NCBI GenBank assembly: GCA_964385305.1
Contig: CAYLOP010000141.1
Span: 1-8,250, forward strand
Reading direction: 5' to 3'
Length of the DNA stretch: 8,250 nucleotides
Source: CAYLOP01 sp964385305
GTDB taxonomy: Bacteria; Chloroflexota; Anaerolineae; Anaerolineales; E44-bin32
Part shown: positions 1-7,133 of the stretch, piece after piece
Layout: each line of letters begins with the position of its first letter
Position numbering within the stretch: the first letter of the stretch is position 1
The notes under the pieces: model-generated
Seen by the model: only the letters and a program-made list of their open reading frames with translations
Told to the model about the DNA's origin: nothing
Database searches by the model: none
Position numbers and translations under genes: made by a program

Positions 1-649
1 TTCCTATCTCGCGCACAGTTCTATCTTAGCAAGCTCCGCACTGACAATAGGGGAGTTGTATGGCGAGGTGATGATCCCTTCTTCAGCCCCTCTTAAACAC
101 CTGTTCCCCTGCGGATCGCATCCTCGGACTGATCCTCTCTATTCAACAAGAAGGACAAAGTTTGTACACTATGGCGTGGAGACCAGTCGGGTCGAGAAGA
201 CAGCCTACGTGACTCAATCGGATGTGGCATTGCGAACACTTCGAGTCTGCTGGCTCTCTGATCTGGGTGGGAACTGCAGAGACTGCAACAAGTGTTCTCG
301 CACGATGATCACCTTGGCGGTATATGAGGCGCTTGAACGCTGCAGTACGTTCGGTGAACAGCCATTGGATTTGGAGAAGGTGGCAACCATCTATTCTCCA
401 CTGGATATAGACATTACCCATCTTCTCGACATTCAAGCGACTGCTCTACAGGCTGGAAAGCAAGATATTGCTGATGCGATTGAGCGCAGTTTCCAGCATA
501 CGGATCGCCTAAATCAAGCGCTGCTGTTTACGACCATGTGGAAGGTCAAGCAGTGGCTGTCTACCAAACCGACTTTGTGGAGACTGTTGCGGCCTGTACG
601 AAGCGTTCTCAAGACGGTTGTTCGAAAAATCACCGGTTCAACCTTCTGA
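1..649 (+). CDS. QueC-like PP-loop protein, array copy 1, 3' part only
   Basis: This is the C-terminal 215 residues of a gene that begins left of the window. The reading frame is open from base 2 and matches residues 203-417 of the complete copies without gaps, so the TTG at 56 is internal. The ATP-binding motif lies outside the window. Visible here are the conserved LAH (205-207), GSHPRTDPLYS, the HYG...EKTA block, and the four zinc cysteines (VCW...NCRDCNKCSRT) spaced CX8CX2CX2C as in QueC. The protein ends in a basic, aromatic tail finishing KITGSTF. One oddity is at family position 239, where the tryptophan of all other copies (WGSH) is cysteine (CGSH, codon TGC). The C-terminal 60 residues are closest to copy 4, about 72% identical by eye. 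Family membership is clear; whether the whole gene is intact cannot be seen. Confidence 0.85.
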   Translation, partial: SYLAHSSILASSALTIGELYGEVMIPSSAPLKHLFPCGSHPRTDPLYSTRRTKFVHYGVETSRVEKTAYVTQSDVALRTLRVCWLSDLGGNCRDCNKCSRTMITLAVYEALERCSTFGEQPLDLEKVATIYSPLDIDITHLLDIQATALQAGKQDIADAIERSFQHTDRLNQALLFTTMWKVKQWLSTKPTLWRLLRPVRSVLKTVVRKITGSTF

Positions 650-671
650 GGAGTAAATTCGAGAAGCTCTT

Positions 672-679
672 GAGGAGGA
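672..679 (+). promoter_or_regulatory. Shine-Dalgarno site of array copy 2
   Basis: GAGGAGGA lies 6 bases before the TTG at 686, a near-perfect anti-16S match at good spacing. It decides the start of copy 2 at a TTG codon. The same arrangement precedes copy 5. Confidence 0.85.
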
Positions 680-685
680 TTTTTA

Positions 686-1939
686 TTGCGACTGAAACAC
701 TGTGAGATTGTAAAGTCTCCGAGCCAGGGAAATTCGATCCGATTGGTTGGTGAAGTCACCTATGACCATCGCTTTTTCAAGCCGGAACGGATTTGGTTTG
801 AAGTCGCTGAGGACTATGCAGGGTTCCTAACCGACTCGGGCAATCCATGGTTGACATGCCTGATCCCGTTGGCTGTCACGATTGGTGAGCCCCTACGTAT
901 TGGCAGGCCGGTTGATCGCCACTTGTTCGATAACGTTCAGGAATTGATGCGGATATGGGTGGGTTGGTACCCGTATTTGCACATCGTTCCAATCGAAGCC
1001 GAGATCGTCGATGCTGCGCCTCGCGAGATGCAGGCAAAAACGGCCTTGTTTTTCTCGGGAGGTGTGGATAGTTTCCATACGTTGTTGCGGTATGACGCTG
1101 AAGCAGGTCAAGGTACCCACCGAACTATAGACGACCTTCTTCTTCTTTGGGGATTTGATATTCCTATCCACAATAACACGGCATTTGAGAGAGTAGCGGA
1201 CGATGTACAACGGGTGGCAACAGACTTGGGCAAGGAGGTTGTCGTCGTCGCCTCCAATCTGCGCCAGACCCGCTTTCAGCAGACGATGTATACGAATCAC
1301 TCGCATGGATCGTTCTTGGCCGCCATTGGCCTCGCTTTAGAGAAGCGATACAAAGAGCTTATAATTTCTAACTCTGATACGGGCAAGAATCAGGATCCTT
1401 GGGGTTCACATCAATTTACAGACCCACTACACTCCACAGCGAATACGCATATCCGTCACTATGGCGTCGAATATGATCGTGTTGAGAAGACAGCCTACAT
1501 TGCGCAATTTCGTGTGGCCATGGAATCTCTGCGAGTGTGCTGGCTGTCCGACACTGGGGAAAACTGTGGCAGTTGTGAGAAGTGCCACCGTACGATGCTG
1601 ACGTTAGAATTGCTGGGCGCGCTTGAACGGTGTTCCACGTTCAAGAAGAAACATGTCGATCTAGATCAAATCGCGCGGCTCTACTCCTCCGGTGAGTGGG
1701 CATTATTTTATCTAAGACAGATACGCGACTATGCTCGTAGACAAGCAAGAGACGACATCGCAGATGCGCTTGAACGCAGTTTCGTACACACGGATCGTCT
1801 GAACCGTTGGTTGTTGTTTTCGATGGTATGGAAAGCCAAAGCGTTCCTACAAAAAAACCCGGCACTTTGGGGTATGCTGCGACCGATACGCATAGTAATA
1901 AAATCCGTCGTGAGGAAGGTCACCGGTACAGGATTCTAA
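686..1939 (+). CDS. QueC-like PP-loop ATP-pyrophosphatase family protein, array copy 2
   Basis: A complete 417-residue protein. Residues 1-115 form an N-terminal domain without a QueC counterpart, rich in conserved aromatics (GNPWL 52-56, GEPLRIGRPVDR 67-78, ELMRIWVGWYP 86-96). Then comes a PP-loop core: SGGVDSFH at 124-131, the motif that binds ATP phosphates in this superfamily; WGSH at 239-242; EKTA at 267-270; and C285, C294, C297, C300 with the CX8CX2CX2C spacing of the QueC zinc site. Residues 304-417 are a further C-terminal region with a basic end. QueC itself is only about 220-230 residues and converts carboxy-deazaguanine to the nitrile preQ0. Here the extra domains and lack of queuosine neighbours argue for a different, ATP-dependent amide- or nitrile-forming or conjugating role; the substrate is unknown. 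The segment at 201-210 differs most from the other copies (NHSHGS instead of SSLAH). The TTG start is supported by a strong Shine-Dalgarno site. Confidence 0.88.
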   Translation: MRLKHCEIVKSPSQGNSIRLVGEVTYDHRFFKPERIWFEVAEDYAGFLTDSGNPWLTCLIPLAVTIGEPLRIGRPVDRHLFDNVQELMRIWVGWYPYLHIVPIEAEIVDAAPREMQAKTALFFSGGVDSFHTLLRYDAEAGQGTHRTIDDLLLLWGFDIPIHNNTAFERVADDVQRVATDLGKEVVVVASNLRQTRFQQTMYTNHSHGSFLAAIGLALEKRYKELIISNSDTGKNQDPWGSHQFTDPLHSTANTHIRHYGVEYDRVEKTAYIAQFRVAMESLRVCWLSDTGENCGSCEKCHRTMLTLELLGALERCSTFKKKHVDLDQIARLYSSGEWALFYLRQIRDYARRQARDDIADALERSFVHTDRLNRWLLFSMVWKAKAFLQKNPALWGMLRPIRIVIKSVVRKVTGTGF

Positions 1940-1975
1940 GGTGCGCAGCGGTGAAGTTAGTCATGGGGTAAGAAC

Positions 1976-2926
1976 GTAGAGCTAAAACATAGTGAACTTG
2001 TAAATTCGCCAGGTAGAGAAAACCATGTGCGCCTGATTGCTGAGATAGAGTACGATCACAGGTTCCTCAAGCCCGAACATTATTGGTTTGAAGTCATGGA
2101 AAAGTATGCCGCCCATCTCACCAGTTCGGGAAACCCCTGGCTGGCCTACCTGATCCCGCTGGCGGTCACGCTTGGCGAGCCACTTCGCATCGGCCGACCT
2201 GTCGATCGCCAGCTTGACGTAACTGTTCAGGAGCTAATGGGCATCTGGAATTACTGGTATCCACATTTGCACATTGTGCCCATCGAGGCAGAGATCATCG
2301 ATGTAGAAGTCCGAAATACTCCGACGAAGATGGCTTCCTTTTTCTCCGGAGGGATCGATAGTTTCCATACAGTGTTCCACTATGACGCAGAGGCCAGCAA
2401 GGACGGCGAGCCGTACATAGACGATCTCATTTTCATTTGGGGATACGACATCCCCTTGAGCAACCATGATGCGTTTCAACGTGTTTGGGACAATTTGCAG
2501 AGAACTGCGGACGATTTGGATAAAGAAATAGTCATTGGGGCCACCAATCTGCGTGAAACGCAATTCCGGCGTGCTGAATATGCACAACTCTCGCGTGCAT
2601 CCGCTTTGATCGGGGCAGGACTTATGTTTGAAGAGCGGTATGGCACATTGTTGATTCCATACTCCGCATCCTATAAGCGCCTGCATCCCTGGGGATCTCA
2701 TCCTCAAACGGATCCTCTCCATTCAACGGGGCAAACATGCGTTATTCACTATGGGTATATGTTTGAGCGGCTTGAGAAAACAGCCTTAATAGCAGATTCG
2801 GATATTGCCTTGCGCAACCTTCGAGTTTGCTGGCGTTCGGAATCAGCAAGGACCTTACGGGCCATACGCAAGTTATTTGAAAGATCATCGGCTCCTGACG
2901 TCGAAAGAGGAGAGGCAAACCGATAG
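1976..2926 (+). pseudogene. Decayed QueC-like array copy 3: start codon lost, zinc site deleted
   Basis: Aligned to the other copies, the first codon (1976-1978), exactly 36 bases after the copy 2 stop, is GTA. There is no start codon in frame until GTG at 2027, which would drop 17 residues, and the strong Shine-Dalgarno site of copies 2 and 5 is absent. Residues 1-290 align without gaps or stops and keep SGGIDSFHT and WGSH. At 290 the frame jumps to sequence resembling the far C-terminus of the family (TLRAIR against LLRPIR), so about 312 bp are missing. C294, C297 and C300 are gone. A further small deletion and frame change follow, since the ancestral tail is recognisable out of frame as KIIGS then TGA (2896-2898). 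If translated, the product would be 299-316 residues without a zinc site, most likely inactive in QueC-type chemistry. The long open frame suggests recent decay or a retained partial role. A sequencing error could explain the GTA but not the deletion. Confidence 0.8.
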
Positions 2927-2931
2927 TAGTG

Positions 2932-2936
2932 AAGGA
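2932..2936 (+). promoter_or_regulatory. Shine-Dalgarno site of array copy 4
   Basis: AAGGA lies 5 bases before the GTG at 2942. It is weaker than the GAGGAGG sites of copies 2 and 5. The copy 3 stop (2924-2926) is 15 bases upstream of this start, so the two frames are closely coupled. Confidence 0.6.
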
Positions 2937-2941
2937 AGTAC

Positions 2942-4195
2942 GTGAACATCAAAAGTATTGAGATCCTACAATCACCGGATGCCAAAGATAAGGTGCGCAT
3001 CATCGGGGAAGTAAGCTACACCAACAGGTTCATTAAGCCTGAGCGGATTTGGTTTGAGGTCTCCGAGCGCTATGCGGAATATCTTTCCGAAACGGGAAAC
3101 CCCTGGCTGGTATGCCTGCTTCCGCTAGCCGTCACGCTTGGCGAACCACTTCGCATCGGTAGACCTGTTGATCGGAAGCTTTACGACAATGTTCAGAAAC
3201 TCATGCGTATCTGGGTGGGATGGTACCCACATTTACACATCGTCCCAATCGAGGCCGAGACCGTCGAGGCCGCGCCTCACGAGACGCTGGCCAGAACGGG
3301 CTTGTTTTTCTCAGGGGGTGTAGATGCCTTCCACTCCGTGTTGCATTATGATTCCACTGCAGACTCGGGCTCCCATGCTCCCATCGATGATCTTATCTTT
3401 ATTCTCGGGTTCGATGTCCCTCTTCAAAATCGTGATGCCTTTCGACGAATTGAGGACAACCTGCAAAGAGCGGCGACCGATCTAGGCAAGGAACTTGTGG
3501 TTGTCGCCACCAATTTGCGGGAGACACGGTGTCAGAAGGCCGACTTTTCGTCTCTCGCTCACGTGTCCATTCTAGCCAGTGCAGCATTGACCTTAGAGGA
3601 AATGTACAACAAAGTGCTGATTTCTTCTTCATACAACTACCGCAATCTTCACCGCTGGGGATCACATCCACAGACCGATCCCCTCTATTCGACAGGACGC
3701 GCAGACTTCATTCACTATGGTGCTGAGTTTAGCCGACTCGAGAAGACAGCCTACGTGGCACAATCGGAGATAGCATTGCGTTGCGTTCGAGTCTGCTGGC
3801 TTTCGGAATCGGGTGGGAACTGTGGTGCCTGTAACAAATGTTATCGAACCATGATGACTTTGGAGTTGTTCGGAGCACTCAAGCGCTGCGCCACTTTTAC
3901 CGACGAGAAAGTTAATCTAGAATCGATTGCGAAGATCTTTTCCACAGGTGCTGCGGATCAAGTCACCCTTCGAGATATCCGAGCGACAGCGCAAAGGCTG
4001 GGGAGGATAGATATAGCGCAGGCGGTGGACCGCAGCTTCGATCATACGGATCGATTGAACAAATCGATGCTATTCACGGCTTTGTGGAAGGTTAAGCAGT
4101 GGCTTCCCACACAACCTTTCTTGTGGAGGTTGTTGCAGCCTTTGCGAAGGGTTCTCAAGGCGTTGGTAAGAAAGATCACGGGCTCAACCTTCTGA
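2942..4195 (+). CDS. QueC-like PP-loop protein, array copy 4, with altered ATP-binding motif
   Basis: A complete 417-residue protein, aligned end to end with copies 2 and 5 without gaps. The domain order is N-terminal domain 1-115, PP-loop core about 116-303, and C-terminal region 304-417 ending KITGSTF. The zinc cysteines are intact at 285, 294, 297 and 300 (CGACNKCYRT). The PP-loop motif reads SGGVDA at 124-129 (GAT GCC), so the final serine of SGGxDS is alanine; in the superfamily that position contacts the ATP phosphates, so activity may be reduced or changed. Residues 90-125 resemble copy 2 closely, residues 200-207 match copy 5 (ADFSSLAH), and the C-terminus is closest to copy 1, giving a mosaic. 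The GTG start has a modest Shine-Dalgarno site. The role is presumed to be as for the other copies; the substrate is unknown. Confidence 0.87.
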   Translation: MNIKSIEILQSPDAKDKVRIIGEVSYTNRFIKPERIWFEVSERYAEYLSETGNPWLVCLLPLAVTLGEPLRIGRPVDRKLYDNVQKLMRIWVGWYPHLHIVPIEAETVEAAPHETLARTGLFFSGGVDAFHSVLHYDSTADSGSHAPIDDLIFILGFDVPLQNRDAFRRIEDNLQRAATDLGKELVVVATNLRETRCQKADFSSLAHVSILASAALTLEEMYNKVLISSSYNYRNLHRWGSHPQTDPLYSTGRADFIHYGAEFSRLEKTAYVAQSEIALRCVRVCWLSESGGNCGACNKCYRTMMTLELFGALKRCATFTDEKVNLESIAKIFSTGAADQVTLRDIRATAQRLGRIDIAQAVDRSFDHTDRLNKSMLFTALWKVKQWLPTQPFLWRLLQPLRRVLKALVRKITGSTF

Positions 4196-4217
4196 AACGC
4201 CAATTTGGGGAGCAAGT

Positions 4218-4225
4218 GAGGAGGG
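4218..4225 (+). promoter_or_regulatory. Shine-Dalgarno site of array copy 5
   Basis: GAGGAGGG lies 6 bases before the TTG at 4232. It has the same distance and nearly the same sequence as the site before copy 2, inside a spacer of the same 36-base length. It supports the TTG start. Confidence 0.85.
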
Positions 4226-4231
4226 TGTTTC

Positions 4232-5485
4232 TTGCGACTGGAACACAGTGAGGTTGTTAAGTCTCCGAGCCGTGGCAATGCAATGCGTCTCGTTGCAGAA
4301 GTCACATATGACCATCGCTTTTTCAAGCCGGACAGGATTTGGTTTGAAGTCTCCGATGATGATGCAGAATTCCTGACCGACTCAGGAAATCCATGGTTGA
4401 CATGCCTCATCCCGTTAGCTATCACACTTGGTGAACCCCTGCGTATCGACCTTCCGGTCGATCGCCAGTTGTTCGACAACGTTCAAGAACTCATGCGCAT
4501 CTGGAAGGGGTGGTATCCGCATTTGCATATCGTTCCAGTTGAAGCAGAAATCGTCGACATGGAACCCCGAAAATCGCCTGCCAAGACGGCATCTTTCTTT
4601 TCAGGCGGGGTGGATAGCTTCCATGCTGTCTTGCATTATGATGTCGATGCAGGTTCGAGTTCAACGACTGTCGTTGACGATCTTGTCGCCATTTGGGGCT
4701 TCGATGTTCCGCTTCGTAACCTTCGTGCATTTCAGCGAGTCCGAGAAAGCCTGCAAATCGCAGCGGATGAGCTAGGGAAAAAACTTGTTGTTGTTACCTC
4801 GAATTTACGTGATACACACTTTCAGCAAGCTGATTTTTCGTCTCTCGCACATATCTCTTTCTTGGCGAGCGCGGTGCTTGCAATGGAGGCGAGGTATGGT
4901 ACGGCACTGATCGCATCGAGTTACGCTGAGAAGGATCTGCATCCATGGGGTTCGCACCCGCGAACCGATCCCTTGCATTCTTCAAAAAGAACGACATTTA
5001 TTCACTACGGCGGCGAGTACGATCGGATCGAAAAAACAGAATTCATCGCGCAATCCGAAACTGCCCTGCGATCACTTCGAGTGTGCTGGCTCTCGGAAAC
5101 AGGAGAGAACTGCGGGGTCTGCAATAAATGCTACAGGACCAAGATCACGTTGGAACTGGTTGGCGCTCTCGACCGGTGTACAACATTTTCGGATAAGCGT
5201 TTGGACCTGAATAAGGTTGCACGGATCTATTCTGCAAGTGAGCGTGACATCATCTATTTGCACAACCTTCAAGCCGCTGCAATCCGGCGGAGGAGGGAAG
5301 ATATCGCCGATGCCATTGAACGCAGCTTGCAATTCAGCGCGCAATTAGATCGAAGGTGGCTTTTACCGACGATCTGGAAGGTTAGAGAATATTTACAGAC
5401 AAAACCAACCTTCTGGAGATTACTGCGCCCTTTCCGAAGACTGCTCAAAGTCCTCATCGCGAATATCACCGGTTCATACTTCTGA
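4232..5485 (+). CDS. QueC-like PP-loop ATP-pyrophosphatase family protein, array copy 5
   Basis: A complete 417-residue protein and the last member of the array. SGGVDSFH is at 124-131, the zinc cysteines are C285, C294, C297 and C300 (CGVCNKCYRT), WGSH is at 239-242, and LAH is at 205-207. All expected motifs are present, so this copy looks catalytically competent. Over residues 1-130 it is about 80% identical to copy 2 by my count, but only about 40% over the last 60 residues, where it is closer to copy 1. That pattern points to recombination between copies. GRP at 73-75 of the other copies is DLP here, and the tail ends NITGSYF. By analogy with QueC it should activate a carboxylate with ATP; the extra N- and C-terminal domains mean the acceptor is probably different. 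The next gene on the same strand is a polysaccharide pyruvyl transferase-family gene 260 bp downstream. Confidence 0.88.
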   Translation: MRLEHSEVVKSPSRGNAMRLVAEVTYDHRFFKPDRIWFEVSDDDAEFLTDSGNPWLTCLIPLAITLGEPLRIDLPVDRQLFDNVQELMRIWKGWYPHLHIVPVEAEIVDMEPRKSPAKTASFFSGGVDSFHAVLHYDVDAGSSSTTVVDDLVAIWGFDVPLRNLRAFQRVRESLQIAADELGKKLVVVTSNLRDTHFQQADFSSLAHISFLASAVLAMEARYGTALIASSYAEKDLHPWGSHPRTDPLHSSKRTTFIHYGGEYDRIEKTEFIAQSETALRSLRVCWLSETGENCGVCNKCYRTKITLELVGALDRCTTFSDKRLDLNKVARIYSASERDIIYLHNLQAAAIRRRREDIADAIERSLQFSAQLDRRWLLPTIWKVREYLQTKPTFWRLLRPFRRLLKVLIANITGSYF

Positions 5486-5745
5486 TCCTCTTAAGACACG
5501 CGGCACAAGCCTCAATAAAGTGCGTCAACCTGGAAGCGTTGAGAGCGTTGGATATTCGGTCAGTCTGTCCTTGCTGGTCCGGGGGCTGCTTCTCGGGGTG
5601 ACATCGAGCCCGCGTCGTGAAATTCAAGTAACAAATGGAAAGAAATCATTTCTCGATGGAATTATATGTTTATTCAATACGGATACAGTACAATACCTGC
5701 CAAGTTAATCGTGGCTTTCGCTTTCATCTGATCTAGGTTGGACCG
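5486..5745. other. Intergenic gap between the array and the pyruvyl transferase gene
   Basis: 260 bases with no credible gene. The stretch from about 5625 to 5725 is visibly AT-richer than the coding DNA around it and could hold a promoter for the gene at 5746. TACAAT at 5689-5694 resembles a -10 box, but no convincing -35 hexamer lies 15-18 bases before it. I saw no strong hairpin followed by a T run, so a terminator after the array is not supported and read-through is possible. Confidence 0.4.
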
Positions 5746-6987
5746 ATGCGAATCCTGGTTGTTTGTGGTGACAACAGTCTTACAAACGTCGGTGATGCGG
5801 CGATGCTCAAGGCGGCCGTAGAACGGTTATTCGTTCTATGGCCTGAGGCATCGATTGATGTCATCACGACCCATCCGGATCATCTCTCAGCCTGCTGTCC
5901 AGGTACGAAGCCACTCTTTATGAGCTACCCGGCGTGGTGGTCATGGCTGCGAAAAGCTTCTCGGCGCGCACAACGTTTCGATGTTTTCTACTTCCCAGAT
6001 CTCATCGAGGCTGTTGTCCGGCGCCGATGGCCTACGCATTTCAAGCGTGATTTGCTCAGGGCGGTTTCCCGTGCAGATCTTGTCGTCCATTCCGGGGCTG
6101 GCATATTCAATGACGAGTTCTTGCCTGGTGCGATCTGGCGGTTAGATATCCTAAAGAGAGCCATCGAGGCAGGGAAGCCGACCGCGATGTTCGGCCAGGG
6201 GATCGGCCCCCTCACGCATCCCGCGTTGGTGACGTTGGCAAAGGCTGTTCTCCCCGCGGTGGATTTGATTACGCTCCGGGAAAAAAAGCGAAGCCTACCC
6301 ATCCTCCTGTCCCTTGGCGTATCACCGTCCCGCATTATGACGGTCGGGGACGATGTCATTGAACTATCCTATCAGGCAAGACCTGAGAACCTTGGGGATG
6401 GGATTGGCGTGAACGTCCGACTTGCACCGTACTCGGGTCTGTCGGAGGCGGATTCCACCCTCCTAACGGACATTGGCGAAGCGTTGCATCATGGGGCCAG
6501 CCAACACAATGCCGAGCTCATTCCGCTGCCTATCAACGAGGAGGACGCCGAATCCATCCGCAGACTCTTGAGCCAATCGAGCCCGGAGACAAGGGGAAAA
6601 AGGATATATGAAACGCCGCTGCACGTCATGGCGCAGGTTGGGTGTTGTCGGATCGTGGTCACTGGAAGCTACCATGCTGCCGTCTTCGCGCTGGCGCAGG
6701 GGATCAGCGTGATTTGCCTGGCACGGTCGACGTACTACGCTAATAAATTCCTGGGATTGGCCGATCAATTCGGGGCGGGTTGCCAGGTCCTTCTTCTGGA
6801 TGATGGGCAGGTCCAAGAACGGCTGAAGCTCGAGATCGAAAAGGCCTGGGCGTTGGCGGATGAGGTGCGGCCGAAGCTCCTCGTGGCAGCTCGACATCAA
6901 GCGCAGTTGATCCAGGAGGCGTATCGGCGCTTCTACGACTGGGTGGAATCCGCCTCCGTTGAAGCCGATATAACATTATCGGATTGA
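5746..6987 (+). CDS. Polysaccharide pyruvyl transferase family protein
   Basis: 413 residues, full length for the family. Members transfer pyruvate from phosphoenolpyruvate to sugar residues of exopolysaccharides or cell-wall glycans as a ketal; they are usually cytoplasmic and act during repeat-unit assembly. Visible family hallmarks are the N-terminal GDNSLTNVGDAAML (8-21), HSGAGIFND (115-123), the GQGIGP loop (150-155), ITLRE (175-179), VGDDVI (200-205), and the C-terminal TGSYHAAVFALAQGISVICLARS (306-328), corresponding to the family's substrate-site histidine region, followed by YYANKF (330-335). It has no signal peptide or membrane segment. The ATG has only a weak AGG 8 bases upstream. 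It lies 260 bp after the array on the same strand, so the two could share a glycan-modification role, although this is inference. Some family members do chemistry other than pyruvylation, so the exact reaction is not certain. Confidence 0.88.
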   Translation: MRILVVCGDNSLTNVGDAAMLKAAVERLFVLWPEASIDVITTHPDHLSACCPGTKPLFMSYPAWWSWLRKASRRAQRFDVFYFPDLIEAVVRRRWPTHFKRDLLRAVSRADLVVHSGAGIFNDEFLPGAIWRLDILKRAIEAGKPTAMFGQGIGPLTHPALVTLAKAVLPAVDLITLREKKRSLPILLSLGVSPSRIMTVGDDVIELSYQARPENLGDGIGVNVRLAPYSGLSEADSTLLTDIGEALHHGASQHNAELIPLPINEEDAESIRRLLSQSSPETRGKRIYETPLHVMAQVGCCRIVVTGSYHAAVFALAQGISVICLARSTYYANKFLGLADQFGAGCQVLLLDDGQVQERLKLEIEKAWALADEVRPKLLVAARHQAQLIQEAYRRFYDWVESASVEADITLSD

Positions 6988-6990
6988 TGC

Positions 6991-7006
6991 GGGGATCTGG
7001 GGATCT
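6991..7006. repeat. Perfect tandem duplication of GGGGATCT
   Basis: GGGGATCT occurs twice back to back just after the stop codon at 6987. The sequence is certain; no function is claimed, and chance or slippage is a sufficient explanation. Confidence 0.6.
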
Positions 7007-7060
7007 TGAAAGTCTGCAACATCAAACAAGGGCGTGGAAACTCGCTGCGCGGGTTTGAAC

Positions 7061-7076
7061 TCCATCCTCCGATGGA
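7061..7076 (+). terminator. Possible weak hairpin terminator after the pyruvyl transferase gene
   Basis: TCCATC and GATGGA form a perfect 6-bp stem with the loop CTCC, followed by TATATTT. The stem is short, only half G-C, and the T run is broken, so it may not act as an intrinsic terminator. Confidence 0.25.
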
Positions 7077-7111
7077 TATATTTGCGAAGTATCTCGATCA
7101 CCTGTTTCTTT

Positions 7112-7133
7112 ACACCTTGAAAGTTCAAGGGGT
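7112..7133. repeat. Inverted repeat in the convergent gap
   Basis: CCTTGAA and TTCAAGG are perfect inverted half-sites separated by AG. Extending outward gives 9 of 10 matching pairs over 22 bases. It could be a bidirectional transcription end or a dimeric protein-binding site. It lacks a clean T run on either strand and is not near a gene start, so its role is open. Confidence 0.45.

Larger units (their letters stand above)
1..5485 (+). repeat. Tandem gene array, five units of 1290 bp
   Basis: Five paralogous genes lie head to tail. Start-to-start distance is 1290 bp for copies 2 to 3 (686 to 1976) and 4 to 5 (2942 to 4232). Each unit is 1254 coding bases plus a 36-base spacer; the spacers at 650-685, 1940-1975 and 4196-4231 all have that length. 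Copy 3 to copy 4 is only 966 bp because copy 3 has lost 324 bp net. The units are diverged in DNA but show no protein indels, which suggests old duplication under constraint. The array continues past the left edge, so the true copy number is unknown. Confidence 0.92.

Noticed and set aside
56..649. TTG at 56 as the start of a short 197-residue gene
   Set aside because: The frame and the family homology continue upstream to base 2, so this is the inside of a gene cut by the window edge.
2027..2926. GTG at 2027 as a normal start giving an intact 299-residue gene
   Set aside because: Family homology extends in frame back to 1976 and the 3' end is deleted relative to the sisters. GTG 2027 could be used, but the gene is best described as decayed.
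1..5485. CRISPR array or integron-like cassettes as the cause of the repetition
   Set aside because: The repeats are whole genes of 1254 bases with short spacers. There are no short palindromic repeats or recombination sites at the junctions.
1..5485. Qat or type IV CBASS anti-phage system
   Set aside because: QueC-like proteins occur in both, but no cyclase, TatD-like nuclease, ATPase or other partner gene is in the window. It remains possible if partners lie to the left.
5689..5694. TACAAT as a -10 promoter box for the pyruvyl transferase gene
   Set aside because: No acceptable -35 hexamer at 15-18 bases; kept only as a remark on the gap.
5520..5708. 62-residue frame in the gap after the array
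   Set aside because: No homology, no Shine-Dalgarno site, and ordinary non-coding composition.
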